NCBI RefSeq assembly: GCF_905171765.1
Contig: NC_053391.1
Coordinates: 107,482,644 to 107,546,643, forward strand
DNA length: 64,000 nucleotides
Reading direction: 5' to 3'
Source: Bufo bufo
Taxonomy: Eukaryota; Chordata; Amphibia; Anura; Bufonidae
Shown: in pieces, positions 23,387 to 34,943 of the stretch
Position numbering within the stretch: position 1 is the stretch's first letter
Layout: every line of letters begins with the position of its first letter
Translations under genes and position numbers: made by a program
The notes under the pieces: model-generated
Told to the model about the DNA's origin: nothing
The model's database searches: none
What the model saw: only the letters and a program-made list of their open reading frames with translations

Positions 23387-23992
23387 AAGAAAAAGGGGGT
23401 CAGTCAGCACATCCCAAAGCGCAGGGGCACGTTGCTATGGCTGAGAACAAGACTGTTAAACAAAACAAGCAATGCAACAGCTCACTGCAAACCAAATAAA
23501 AGTACAAAATTGCATCATAATTGCAAATGCTGAACTAATAAGTTAGAGATACTTGGCAAATCGTTTTGTACAAAATTATTTGAGCTCGTCTGCCGAACGT
23601 CAAGGCAATCTCTAGTTAGACGGGTTCCTAACACTAAATATACCCGTTATGTGCCATAGCGGCTATCATATAATTCAGAAAGTGCAGGTTCCACATGCAT
23701 GCTGGATCCGCCTGAATTTCTGTCATTTTTGGTGCCAAAATGGCCTCCATTATATCCACGGAAAGCCGTTACCAGCATGCAGGCCGGGCCCACTCCACAC
23801 CACCCCTGGCGCCAAAAGGTCACCAAAGATTGCAATGAGAGTCTACACACTATCTCTCTCCTGGTGCCGGATGGCTTCAGTGAGTGAGGGGGAGCAGGCC
23901 AAGCTATATACTAACACTAATTAAAATCAGCCAAAGGGGCAGACGAGCTGGTCAGGAGTGCACGACTAAGGAGGCAGCCACACCTCCAGCAC
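23387..23992. mobile_element. 606-bp insertion with 13-bp target duplication, class unknown
   Basis: GAATGGAGAGGCA is present at 23374-23386 and 23993-24005, and the Tc1 coding sequence reads on across the join. A 13-bp duplication points to a retroposon. On the minus strand it has a TATA-like AGTATATAGCTTGG near 23909. No terminal inverted repeat or coding frame was recognised. Confidence 0.7.
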
Positions 23993-24106
23993 GAATGGAG
24001 AGGCACACAATGCAAGATGCTTGAAGTCCAGTGTGAAGTTTCCACAGTCTGTGTTGATTTGGGGAGCCATGTCATCTGCAGGTGTTGGTCCACTGTGCTT
24101 CATTAA

Positions 24107-24693
24107 AGGGACACTGACAGGCCCAATAAGCATATTTAGCTATATATATGAATGCACAGATCTTCTAATGTGTATTAAAAACATATAAGTATAACCCCTG
24201 TCCACCTTATAAATACAGCAAACTCATGTTTTCTAAGCTGAAGTAATCGCTTTTCTTTCTGCCCAAGGGGCGGCGTTTCAGCTTCACTTCTGCCCAGCCA
24301 GCCGCCCCCCAACCGCCATTTTGAAGTGCCGCCCAGATCATCAATATTCACTTCGCTGGGCGGCTTCTGCTGTCCCCGACGTTCCGAGATACCGCGCATG
24401 CCCAATAGAAAGCTATGGGTGCCGGGCGCATGCGCAGAAGCTGAAAGTGAGTCCGATGCCCATAGCTTTCTATTGGGCATGTGCGGTATCTCGGAACGTC
24501 GGGGACAGCAGAAGCTGCCCAGCGAAGTGAATATTGATGAGCTGGGCGGCGCTTCAAAACTGCGGTTGGGGGGCGGCTGCCTGGACAGAAGTGAAGCTGA
24601 AACGCCGCCCCTTGGGCAGAAAGAAAAGATCTTAGAAGATCTGTGCATTCATATATATAGCTAAATATGCTTATTGGGCCTGTCAGTGTCCCT
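24107..24693. mobile_element. TTAA-flanked hairpin MITE
   Basis: TTAA occurs at 24103-24106 and 24694-24697. The ends AGGGACACTGACAGGCCC and the complement begin long arms that fold over nearly the whole element, including CGGAACGTCGGGGACAGCAG. TTAA targets suggest Kolobok or piggyBac mobilisation. The long open frames on both strands arise from the palindrome and are not genes. Confidence 0.85.
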
Positions 24694-25233
24694 TTAAGTC
24701 CAGAGTCAACGCAGCCGTCTACCAGGAGATTGTGGAGCACTTCATGCTTCCTTCCGCAGACGAGCTTTATGGAGATGGTGACTTCATTTTCCAGAAGGAC
24801 TTGGCACCTGCCCACACTGCCAAAAATACCAAAACCTGGTTAATCACCATGGGATTACAGTGCTTGATTGGCCAGCAAACTCTCCTGACCGGAACCCCAT
24901 AGAGAATCTATAGGGGCATTGCCAAGAGAAAGATGAGAGACATGAGACCGAACAATGCAGAAGAGCTGAAGGCTGCTATTGAAACGTCCTGGTCTTCAAT
25001 AACACCTCAGCAGTGCCATAGGCTGATAGCATCCATGCCACGCCGTATGGAGGCAGTAATTGATGCAAAAGGGGCCCAAACCAAGTACTGAGTACATAGG
25101 CATGATCATACTTTCCAGAGGTCCCACATTTTTCTGTCTTAGCTCATATATTAGTTTCACCTTTTAAGTTGCATTACTGAAATAAATGAACTTTTGCACA
25201 ATATTAAAAAAAAATTCCCAAGTTTCACCTGTA

Positions 25234-25363
25234 TGGACGCAGAATGCACAGAGTAATGTCTGTTTTTTATTTTTTTGCTGCCCCATTGAAATGAATAGTT
25301 CTGCATACGGGCCACAGAAAAAACGGAAAGGACAATTTTTTTTTTCATATGCCTGACCTCTAA
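25234..25363. mobile_element. right part of the MITE split at 22582
   Basis: This continues the MITE interior after the Tc1 insertion, with CCCCATTGAAATGAATAG as in the MITE at 19940. The right terminus is not found and the end is approximate. Confidence 0.5.
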
Positions 25364-27362
25364 GGGAGACAGCCACAGTTAAACACTGAAGAGGTCGCAG
25401 CACTCCCACAAATGCCATGACCCTTTCAAACAGCTGATCTGATATTGATGACCTATCTCTCTAAAACATACAGGAAACTATCAAAATCATGAAAATTCAC
25501 TGTAACACAAAGACATTTTTCTCTACATAACAAGCCCGTCAGTTCAGCTGAAGGATGAAGCCGTCAGCATATATTTAGCAAAACTGATTCCTACTAAGAA
25601 AATAACAATATGCACTTGGCTGCATTGTAAATTTAAAACATAACAATAAGTGTGTCAAATTCTGTCAAGATATGGGGCATTTTGCATATTTATTCATAAT
25701 ATTATTGTACATATGTGCATTGAAGACAGCTGTAAAACACTGCACTATTTATTATTACCACTAGGTGTCCTCCCGTGCGCTGTATATAACATTACCAGAA
25801 ACAACAATCCAAAAGAAATGGTTTTGTAATTCTGAGAAAGTTCTAAGAAAAAAGAAACAAAAAAAAAACAAAAAACCTAACATTCAAGCCAAAATTTTGG
25901 ATCCAGTATATTAACATAGACAGCATATCATGGCCAAATCCACCCGGCCAAAGGTTACAAATACTAGAAATGGTGTGTTAAATACATGTATCTATAAAGG
26001 TCATATCTACAGTCTACCATAATCATCAGCCGGGCCAGAAAACGAGTAAAACACATCAGTATGATTCCAACACGTGTTATAATACTATACATCTGTATGC
26101 TCAAGGCTGTTATCATTTGCCTATTATCAGATTATTCATATTTCCCTGGTATGTCCACAGAAGCATATCTAGTGCAAATACAGTAGTGCTACAGAATTAA
26201 TAAAATATCACCAGGGCTCAGATAACTGGGAACTTGGAAAGTAAAAACCTAAAAGTGGCCCCATGTTGTAGGCAGGTCCAAACTGACAGAAGGAGCGGCA
26301 ACACGAGTAGACGGGGTCAGCAATACCATGGTGCAAAATATGAATTGAATATGGATAACCAGGGAGAAGATAAACGTTGAAACGGTCATCTTGAAAGGGG
26401 CTGGAGGTGGAAGCCCATGACTTAGATCTCTGTCCAGTTCTCATATGACCTCTTAAGTCTTGATCTTCTACAGATGAACTTAGGTTATCGTTGGTGGAGA
26501 AGATTTTATAGCCGCACACTATGCCGCTTGTACTAAAATTTCTAACCCCATAAACATGGCATGATATTCGTTCTCTGAAATGATGGAAAAAACTCACATG
26601 GACGTGCAGGTGAAATCAGTTTTATCTTTGATTCTACAAAGCTGCTGAACGTAATCCCTTCACTGTAGGAGACCTCAAGAAAGATGTTAAATGAGGTCAA
26701 CTTAATTCAGCGCCTCTGCGGCTGAATGGGAGTTTGTACACTGTTTGGTAATAACGCTTGGTGGGGGATACATTCTGGAGACCTCATCTGCAGAGAATAA
26801 TTGGAGAATGACTGTTTCACTGCCCACCAGAGTGTACTTATGGCTCCTGCAGATTCCTAATGTTTACATGTGTAAAATGTGTGTGGGAATAGAGGTTACA
26901 TAAGCCTCAAGAAGTAATCAGATATGAAATAGTCATTATGAAGTGTTCCCTTTACAGCCACAGAGAAGGGAATATAATATAGAAGGGAAGTATACTGTAA
27001 ACAGAGTTGGATTTAGAGGCATGCAAGATGGGGGTTTCTGCTGCCCCTGCTTAATGGGGAGACACAGAAGGTGGGCACCTTAGTGTTGCCATACCCACAG
27101 TGAAGACAAGGTTGAGGGAATAATGAACAGTTCCAAATATCAGTCAGTTTTGGCACAAAACCTTCAGGTCTCTGTTAAAAAGCTGAAGATGAATTTCACC
27201 TTTCAGCACAGAAAAGCATACCTCCACATCAACATAAGAATGGCTTCACCAGAAGAAGATCAAAGGCCTGGATTCTGCTGCCCCTGCTTAATGGGGAGAC
27301 ACAGAAGGTGGGCAGCTTAGGGTTGTGACTACCACAAATCCTAATATTCAGGGCATTATTTA
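25364..27362. other. least repeat-like stretch of the window
   Basis: I see no transposon ends here. On the minus strand AATAAA signals occur at 25688-25693 and 25747-25752. A 42-bp direct repeat (CTGCCCCTGCTTAATGGGGA and flanks) is at 27036-27077 and 27273-27314. The frame at 26208-26577 is described separately. Confidence 0.4.
26208..26577 (-). other. possible host terminal exon (weak)
   Basis: A minus-strand frame ends FPSSQLSEPW at a stop at 26208-26210. It is preceded at about 26578 by TTTTTTCCATCATTTCAG, which looks like a splice acceptor. Below the stop lie about 0.5 kb of A/T-rich sequence and AATAAA signals. In another frame the same exon would stop early after LEILVQAA. I do not recognise either peptide. 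A last exon with 3' UTR is possible; a chance frame is just as likely. Confidence 0.2.
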
Positions 27363-27870
27363 AAGGTGTTTTCCAAGACTTAAATACTGATGACCTATCC
27401 TCTGGATAGCCATATCTTCAAATTCGGTCGGCACTGTGTGGAGCGGGTGCTCGGTCAGAGGGTCGGTTACACTAATATCAAATAGAAGCAAAAGACCGGC
27501 ACTCCAACTGTAATGTTTGACCAATAAACTCACCGCATCAGCAGTATTGGAGCGAACGTCTTTTGCTTCTACTATCCTCTGGATAGGTCATCAGTATCTG
27601 ATCAGTGTGAATCTGGCAACCAAGACCCCCGCCGATAAGCTGTTCAAGAAGGCAGCGGCACTCGTAGTAGTGCCGTGGCCTTCTCGCAGCTTTTCCTATG
27701 CCGAGTGACGACATGTTCAACGGTCAAATGGCCTAGGTGCTGCTCAGCCCCATAGAAGTGAATGGAGTTGAGCTCGATACCAAGCACAGCCGCTATACAA
27801 TGTACGACGCTGAGCTTGGTGAGCAAGCAAAAGGCCGCCGCGGACCCCCACCAATCAAATACTGATGATC
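27363..27870. mobile_element. MITE-like repeat (GATGACCTATCC type)
   Basis: It contains ATACTGATGACCTATCCTCT, and the inverted GGATAGGTCATCAG beyond a small insertion, then CCCCATAGAAGTGAATGGAG. These blocks are typical of a short dispersed element. The termini are unclear. Confidence 0.5.
27410..27571. mobile_element. 162-bp insertion with 15-bp target duplication
   Basis: CTATCCTCTGGATAG flanks it at 27395-27409 and 27572-27586, and the host repeat reads through when it is removed. It holds a short inverted repeat (AGAAGCAAAAGAC and GTCTTTTGCTTCT). Duplication length suggests a retroposed fragment; the class is unknown. Confidence 0.65.
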
Positions 27871-28225
27871 AGCAGGACTGGTTGCCTCCACTTGCAGAGT
27901 TGCCTAGCTGGGTGAGGTGACGGACTTCACTACACATTAGGGAGGCCCACCTTGCATATATTACATATTGGTGAGTTTACCAGTCGGGCTGCTCGGCCAT
28001 TATGGCATATCATAAGCAAGATTACATCATTACCATGTATTGTAGAGAGTGTGTAGTGTGTGGTGATGCCCCAAACCATCACCCCCAAACAGCTCTGCAA
28101 GTGGTGGCCACCAGCCCTACTCACCTTCTAGGACAGGTTGCTGGCAGCCATTTTAACTTATTCCCAGAGAACCATTTTAAAAGAGATTTCTGTCTATAGA
28201 AATGTACATTTTTTTTCGGTGACTA

Positions 28226-29785
28226 CAGTCGTGGCCAAAAGTTTTGAGAATTACATAAATATTGGAAATTGTAAAAGTTGCTGCTTAAGTTTTTATAATA
28301 GCAATTTGCATATACTTCAGAATGTTATGAAGAGTGATCAGATGAATTACATAGTCCTTCTTTGGCATGAAAATTAACTTAATCCTAAAAAAAACTTTCC
28401 AGTGCATTTCATTGCTGTCATTAAAGGACCTGCTGAGATCATTTCAGTAATCGTCTTGTTAACTCAGGTGAGAATGTTGACGAGCACAAGGCTGGAGATC
28501 ATTATGTCAGGCTGATTGGGTTAAAATGGCAGACTTGACATGTTAAAAGGAGGGTGATGCTTGAAATCATTGTTCGTCCATTGTTAACCATGGTGACCTG
28601 CAAAGAAACACGTGCAGCCATCATTGCGTTGCATACAAATGGCTTCACAGGCAAGGATATTGTGGCTACTAAGATTGCACCTCAATCAACAATTTATAGG
28701 ATCATCAAGAACTTCAAGGAAAGAGGTTCAATTCTTGTTAAGAAGGCTTCAGGGCATCCAAGAAAGACCAGCGAGCACCAGGATCGTCTCCAAAAGAGGA
28801 TTCAGCTGCGGGATCGGAGTGCCACCAGTGCAGAGCTTGCTCAGGAATGGCAGCAGGCAGGTGTGAGCGCATCTGCACGCACAGTGAGGCGAAGACTTTT
28901 GGAAGATGGCCTGGTGTCAAGAAGGGCAGCAAAGAAGCCACTTCTCTCCAAAAAAAACATCAGGGACAGATTGATCTTCTGCAGAAAGTATGGTGAATGG
29001 ACTGCTGAGGACTGGGGAGAAGTCATATTCTCCGATGAAGCCTCTTTCCGATTGTTTGGGGCATCTGGAAAAAGGCTTGTCCAGAGAAGAAAAGGTGAGC
29101 GCTACCATCAGTCCTGTGTCATGCCAACAGTAAAGCATCCTGAGACCATTCATGTGTGAGGTTGCTTCTTATCCAAGGGAGTGGGCTCACTCACAATTTT
29201 GCCCAAAAACACAGCCATGAATAAAGAATGGTACCAAAACACCCTCCAACAGCAACTTCTTCCAACAATCCAAGAACAGTTTGGTGAAGAAGAACAATGC
29301 ATTTTCCAGCACGATGGAGCACCGTGCCATAAGGCAAAAGTGATGACTAAGTGGCTTGGGGACCAAAACGTTGACATTTTGGGGCCATGGCCTGGAAACT
29401 CCCCAGATCTTAATCCCATTGAGAACTTGTGGTCAATCCTCAAGAGGCGGGTGGACAAACAAAAACCCACTAATTCTGACAAACTCCAAGAAGTGATTAT
29501 GAAAGAATGGGTTGCTATCAGTCAGGAATTGGCCCAGAAGTTGATTGAGAGCATACCCAGTCGAATTGCAGAGGTCCTGAAAAAGAAGGGCCAACACTGC
29601 AAATACTGACTCTTTGCATAAATGTCATGTAATTGTCGATAAAAGCCTTTGAAACGTATGAAGTGCGTGTAATTATATTTCACTACATCACAGAAAGAAC
29701 TGAAACAAAGATCTAAAAGCAGTTTAGCAGCAAACTTTGTGAAAACTAAGATTCGTGTCATTCTCAAAACTTTTGGCCATGACTG
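28226..29785 (+). mobile_element. Tc1/mariner element, 1.56 kb, nearly intact
   Basis: The ends are CAGTCGTGGCCAAAAGTTTT and AAAACTTTTGGCCATGACTG, next to TA at 28224-28225 and 29786-29787. The length is normal for the superfamily. It encodes one transposase frame interrupted once, with no other insertion. Confidence 0.95.
28554..29609 (+). pseudogene. Tc1-type transposase with a single stop, DD35E spacing
   Basis: One frame runs from 28554 (or MVTCKETRAA at 28590) to QHCKY at 29609. The only break is TGA at 29157-29159, following ETIHV, where relatives have a tryptophan-glycine pair. Two helix-turn-helix regions fill the N-terminal third. Catalytic residues lie in IFSDEASF (D161), FQHDGAPCHK and [13 protein letters not shown] count 35 residues between the second D and the E, the spacing of the DD35E (Traveler-like) group rather than classical DD34E. 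A single nonsense change suggests a young copy. The protein would cut and paste DNA at TA sites. Confidence 0.92.
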
Positions 29786-29787
29786 TA

Positions 29788-30819
29788 CAATCTTTGGGGT
29801 AGGTAGGGACTAGATTATTCTGGTCCTCACTATACTCGGCTATCTCTGATACTTCACAAACAATGAAAGGAGCAGCAGCACACACGTAGAGTTGCCATAT
29901 TTCCCGACAAAAAAATACCAGCTAAGTTTACACGGGTAAAAGGGTGTGTAGTTTTGGGGGCGTGGCTTAACAGAAGACGCTATTAGTTTGATCAGATTAT
30001 ACATTTTACGTGTTTTTCTTTAATAAGTAATTGTTCCCTGTTCTTTTTAATATAAAATGGTGCTCTGGCCTCTTATAAAAAAAGCTAATAAACACAAAGC
30101 CAAAAAAAATCTATCCCCTCCACCTATTTAACTGATGCCGCTAAATTACGCAACCCTATGCAGAAGCCCAGTTTGCCCTGGTTCGTTCTGTAAAACTAAT
30201 AAGACAATGGTTTATGGCGACAGTCGGAACGAGAACATTTTTATTCTGATGGAAACCTTCTCCATCTGTCATAAATCAGATCTTCCTCTCTGGTGATAAT
30301 CACTATTACTGAAGCTTGTGATGGGTAATGTTCAGCAGGTTTTACAATAAAGATCTAGAATGGACAGGGGGATTGTGTGAACATGGAGACGTTACTGATG
30401 TCTGTAGTGTTTGGTGCGACGCTGTGATACAGATGCTGGTAAATGTCTGGGATGGAGCATCAAAAAAATGGCCTAGGTCATCACAGAGGGATTAGATGGT
30501 CGAGCGATCATCTTCTCTTTCCTTTCCTGGAAAGAAGACCCCCATGTGTGACAATCAGAGAACAAGCGAGGACTGATTACATGCACAGAAGTCCTTATTA
30601 GGCATTGCCCACATATGTATTGGAGGATCCACAGGAGCTTCCATTGCAGAGTCTGTCTAAAATACAGGACAGAATAGCCCAGCATGTTGTGTTTTCTTGT
30701 CAGGTAAAATACCAGTTCTAGTCAGTGTGGTCCGCTTCCATTATTTTAATTGCTCTACTCCTATAAAGGACGGTTTTATGATTAGTCACTTATTTTGTGC
30801 CATCATTTTTTTAAAAATA
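29788..30819. other. unannotated spacer
   Basis: No supported gene, RNA or repeat boundary. Short frames such as 30473-30685 lack recognisable domains. Confidence 0.4.
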
Positions 30820-31130
30820 AGGCTACTTTCACACTGGCGTTTTGGTTTCAGTTTGTGAGATCCGTTCAGGGCTCTCACAAGCGGTCCAAAACGGATCAGT
30901 TTTGCCCTTAATGCATTCCGAATGGATAAGGATCCGCTCAGAATGCATCAGTTTGGCTCCGTTCCGCCTCCATTCCGCTTTGGGGTCCGTCTGACGAAAC
31001 TGAGCCAAACGGATCCGTCCTGACACACAATGTAAGTCAATGGGGACGGGTCCGTTTTGACTGACACAATATGGCACAATAGAAAACAGATCCGTCCCCA
31101 TTGACTTTCAATGGTGTTCACTTGACTGAA
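30820..31130. mobile_element. truncated MITE of the 337-812 family
   Basis: It starts AGGCTACTTTCACACTGGCG and reads like the reverse of 16440-16766. It is cut off near 31130, where piggyBac-like sequence begins, so one terminus is missing. Confidence 0.7.
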
Positions 31131-32161
31131 CCCCTCAGATGAACTCTGTAAAAATGAATAAATAAAAAACGTGCTAAAACAACCAATTTTTTGGTCACCT
31201 TGCCCCATAAAGTGTTATAATGAATGATCAAAAAATCATATGTACCCAAAAATAGTACCAATAAAACTGGCACCTTATCCCCTAGTTTCCAAAATGGGGT
31301 CACTTCTTGGGAGTTTCTACTGTAAGGGTGCATCAGGGGGGCTTCAAATGGGACATGGCATCTAAAAACCATGTGGAGTTCCTTTTCTTCTGCGCCCTGC
31401 TGTGTGCCCATACAGCAGTTTATGACCACATGTGGGGTGTTTCTGTAAACCGCAGAACCTGGGTAATAAATATTGAGTTTTGTTTGGCTGTTAACCATCG
31501 ATGTGTTAAAGAAAAAATTGGAATAAAATGGAAAATCTGCCAAAAAAGTGAAATTTAAAAATTTGATCTCCATTTTCCTTTAATTCTTGTGGAACGCCTA
31601 AAGGGTTAACATAGTTTGTAAAATCGGTTTTAAGTAACTTGAGGGGTGTAGTTTCTACAATGGGGTCATTTATGGGGGTATCCACTACGTAGGCCCCAAA
31701 AAGTGACTTCAGACCTGAACTGGTCCTTAAAAAGTGGGTTTTGGCAATTTTCTTAAAAATTTGAAGAATTGCTTCTAAACTTCTAAGCCTTCTAACGTCC
31801 TAAAAAAATAAAATGACATTTACAAAATGATGCCAACATAAAGTAGACATATGGGGAATGTTAAGTAATATATTTTATGAGGTATCACTTTCTGTTTTAA
31901 AATCAGAGAAATTGAAATTTTGAAAATTGCAAATGTTTAAAAATTTTGGGTAAATTTGGGATTTTTGCATAAATAAAGGTGGAGTATATTGACTCAAATT
32001 TAGAACTATCATGAAGTGCAATGTGTCACGAGAAAACAATCTCTGAATTACTTGGATAAGTAAAGGCATTTCAAAGTTACCACATAAAGTGAGATATGTC
32101 AGATTTACTAAATTAGGCCTGGTCAGGAAGGGGGCAAATGGCCCAGATGGGAAGTGGTTAA
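31131..32161. mobile_element. piggyBac-type non-autonomous fragment
   Basis: The right end GGGAAGTGGTTAA (TTAA at 32158-32161) matches the CCACTTC terminus of the element at 1702. The interior has CCAAAATGGGGTCAC blocks, also seen at 2405, 8670 and 38915. The left end abuts a truncated MITE. It has no transposase. Confidence 0.6.
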
Positions 32162-32410
32162 ATAGTGTTAAGTAAGATCAAATGTCTGGGCTGGATTACT
32201 ACTGGATGGAGTATCATTACTTCCATTGGTTGATCAATGTCTTTTATTTTTCATTTTTCTTTGGTTATACCTAGATTTATAAAAGGTTTTTATAATAAAA
32301 ATGAAGACAAAATATATGAAATGAAAACTATAAACTATAAAATGAAAGCATAATAACAGCGATAATAATATGTATAAAAATATGTATATATAAAAATTTT
32401 AAAAACATTC

Positions 32411-34297
32411 TTGGATATCTGGATAACTCGTTCATTGTGTAATGCGGGTGAGGGGAGAGTCACAAAGGGCGTCAGCGTACTGATACGCAGCCCAACACTG
32501 ACGTCCCGTGTGTTCTATCCCCACATCCGTCTAAAGGAATCCGAAGATCTCAAGTTCTGCATTAAGGCCCTTTGGTATCAGAGATCCAAAGTCATATTTT
32601 CTTTGCTTCTCGTCTACACATTTGGGAAATAAAATCACTCCCCCCTCCAATTTTCACTAACTGACTCAATTGCTGAAAACGTTAAATCCATTGGATTATT
32701 ACCATAATATACTTTGAAATGATTAGACAACGTATGCTTATCGTATCCTTTTTTGATGTTATTAATATGTATTATTCTTACTTTCAAAGCCCCTTTTGTT
32801 CGTCCAATATACCTGATTTACTATTACACGTGAGTAATTATTTTATTTCCCATGTATAATTATTTGTTGTCGATTTGATTGTGGTAGTTTTTTTTAGGAC
32901 AATTGGTTTGTTTGCAGTTCTGACCCCGGCCACACCTGTAAAAACCATTTAAAGACATCCAGTTATTTGGCATTTATTTCTTTTTTGGATTCTTAATAGT
33001 TGACGCTACTTTTAAACCCAAGTTAGGCCCTCGGGTATATACTATTGGTGTGGGAAGGATGTGTCCCACTAATTTGTCTTTCTTTAACAGGTGCCAATGG
33101 TTATGAATGATTTTTGAAACCTTTTTATAGTCCAAGTTAAATGGCAATACTATCTTACAAAAATCTGTTGTGGATTTTTCTTCTCCTTTTTGTTTTTGTT
33201 TAGGATTAAAGAATAAAGATCTGTCCATGTTCCTTACTACTCCAAGAGACTTATCTAGTGTTTCATTTGGATATTGTTTTTCTAAAATTGGATTTATTAC
33301 TGATCTGCCTCTCTTTCGAATTGATCTATATTTCTCTTGAGACTCCTGAATTGGCTTTTTGGTACATTAAGTAGCCACCTTGGAAGATGGCAACTTGTAC
33401 TTAGAATGAACGCATTTTTAGCTACATCTTTTTGGAAAGTACTACATATAAATTTTCCATCTTGTGTATCTATCCTTAGATCCAAAAACTCAATGGTCTT
33501 GGTATTGATATTAGGGGTGAATTTTAGATTAAGAGGATTGTTATTGATTGAATCTATAAATTGTAGAAGTGCCTGCTGTGACCCTCCCCATATTATTAAA
33601 ATGTCATCTATATATCTTCGCCAGAGCACCAGGTCCGTCCCCAGCATGGGATTGATGGCCTTCTGTTCCCAAGCCACCATAAACAAATTGAGGTAGTAGG
33701 TAGTACCTTGAGTTGAAATAGAAATAATTATGATGGAGAACAAAATTTATACCATCTAATATACATTGTATTTACTCTTCTTTGAGAAACTGCTTCTACA
33801 CCCTGTTTGTGGTTGATGCAAGTGTAAAGAGAGCTAACGTCGAGAGTCGCCAGGATCATATGTTCTTGATACATTATATTGTCCAACAGTTTAACTACCG
33901 TCGTAGTGTCTTTTGGATGTGATAAAGTGTTTCTTACACAGGGCTGTAAGAACCTGTCAAAATATTGGGACAGGTTCGAAGTTAAAGACCCTATGCCGGA
34001 AACGATTGGTCTCCCTGGGGGATTGAGGGGATGCTTGTGGACTTTCGGTATACAATAGAAAACCGGGAGTCTACAAGGTGTCCCTAAGATGAAATCAAAT
34101 TCAGATTTATTTAGTATACCCCTTTGGTATGCCTCTTCACACATTTTAGTTAGATCTTTCGGATAGTCCTCTCTTGGGTCTTTTTCTAATGGCATATATG
34201 TCTTTACATCTGCTAATTGAAGATAAAAAGAAGATACTGGAGCCACTTTTGTTGGCGCTGCTGGGCACAATGTCACAGGCGAGGTTTGTGATATCAA
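32411..34297 (-). pseudogene. Penelope-like element reverse transcriptase
   Basis: Minus-strand fragments of a Penelope-like (PLE) polyprotein. 34297-33728 carries HKHPLNPPGRPIVSG and LATLDVSSLYTCI. After a frameshift, 33743-33297 has RRYIDDILIIWGG, the reverse transcriptase catalytic YIDD. 33228-32974 has HNHWHLLKKDKLVG, typical of the region after the RT. The remaining sequence to about 32411 is too decayed to show a clear GIY-YIG nuclease. The N-terminal part is absent, so the copy is 5'-truncated, and it joins a hammerhead-bearing segment just upstream. Confidence 0.85.
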
Positions 34298-34311
34298 ATA
34301 CTTTTATTAAT

Positions 34312-34352
34312 GTCTACGTGTTTCAAGGGCATATAGCCCTCTTCATCAGGAC
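34312..34352 (-). ncRNA. hammerhead-type ribozyme motif of a Penelope-like element
   Basis: On the minus strand CTGATGA (34349-34343) is followed by a short helix AGAGGGC/GCCCTT and then GAAAC (34324-34320). This matches the conserved CUGANGA...GAAA core. Helix III would be minimal, next to the near-palindromic ACACGT, as in the dimer-forming hammerheads known from PLEs. It lies directly upstream of the truncated RT frame. Activity is inferred only. Confidence 0.6.
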
Positions 34353-34800
34353 AATATTATGTTAACATACATACAGACACTTGCTTCTATTTAAACACAG
34401 TTTGGGCGCGCTACTGCCAATAAAAGGGGCATGGTCCCGGGCGGGCTTGGCAGGGAGACAGGAGGATTCCCCTTGCAGCGCATCACGGATAGTGGCTGGG
34501 TGTGCTCCAGGGTCATCAGCCGACAGTCAATGCAGAACACACCCACACTTAACGTCAGCTGATGAAACGCTATATCTCCGGAGCGTCCCCGAGGGGTATA
34601 AGATCTCCTGTTCGTCGCTGCAGAAGGATAGTTCCCCGGTGTTCCCCGGCTGTCTCACACTGACAGCACAGCCAGAAAGCAGTGCGCATATCAAGCTATT
34701 AAATGAGAGGTATCTGGGGGATACTACAGGGCAAAATAGATACATACATATATACATAGGTTAAAGGACAATTTATAATTATATAAAAATAAAAAAAAAG
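34350..34800 (-). other. probable terminal (pseudo-LTR) region of the Penelope-like element
   Basis: Sequence upstream of the hammerhead motif on the minus strand, GC-richer than its surroundings and without coding frames of known type. PLEs carry such non-coding terminal segments with hammerheads. The outer boundary is not defined. Confidence 0.4.
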
Positions 34801-34943
34801 ACAGGTATTAGATACAAATGGGATGATTCTGTAACTCCACAGGGGGGGATAATACATGCTTAATGATCCTCAAGTAAAAAAATATCCGTAATATGTACCC
34901 ACCATTATTCCTGGAGGGTTAATGCATAAAAAGGAAAGTATGT

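Larger units (their letters stand above)
22910..25091 (+). pseudogene. decayed Tc1 transposase in pieces
   Basis: Coding remnants start MGKTADLTVVQKTIMDTLHK at 22910. After several frameshifts they give a first catalytic region (FSDESNF near 23313), a second (FQKDLAPAHTAK near 24790), and in another frame SPDRNPIENL near 24885. The tail is MPRRMEAVIDAKGAQTKY, ending at 25091. Two insertions (23387-23992 and 24107-24693) separate the catalytic regions. Multiple stops show it is long dead and older than the insertions it holds. Confidence 0.85.
22583..25231 (+). mobile_element. Tc1/mariner element with two internal insertions
   Basis: The ends are CAGGGGAAACT and AGTTTCACCTG, next to TA at 22581-22582 and 25232-25233. 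The inverted repeats continue through TTCATTTATTTCAGTAAT and its complement. It contains a decayed transposase, a 606-bp insertion and a TTAA-flanked MITE. Confidence 0.9.

Noticed and set aside
24175..24815. Overlapping open frames of 110-157 codons on both strands
   Set aside because: They arise from the two arms of a TTAA-flanked hairpin MITE and encode mirror-related low-complexity peptides.
34555..34580. CTGATGAAACG on the plus strand as another hammerhead core
   Set aside because: There is no helix II between CTGATGA and the following bases, so the core cannot form.
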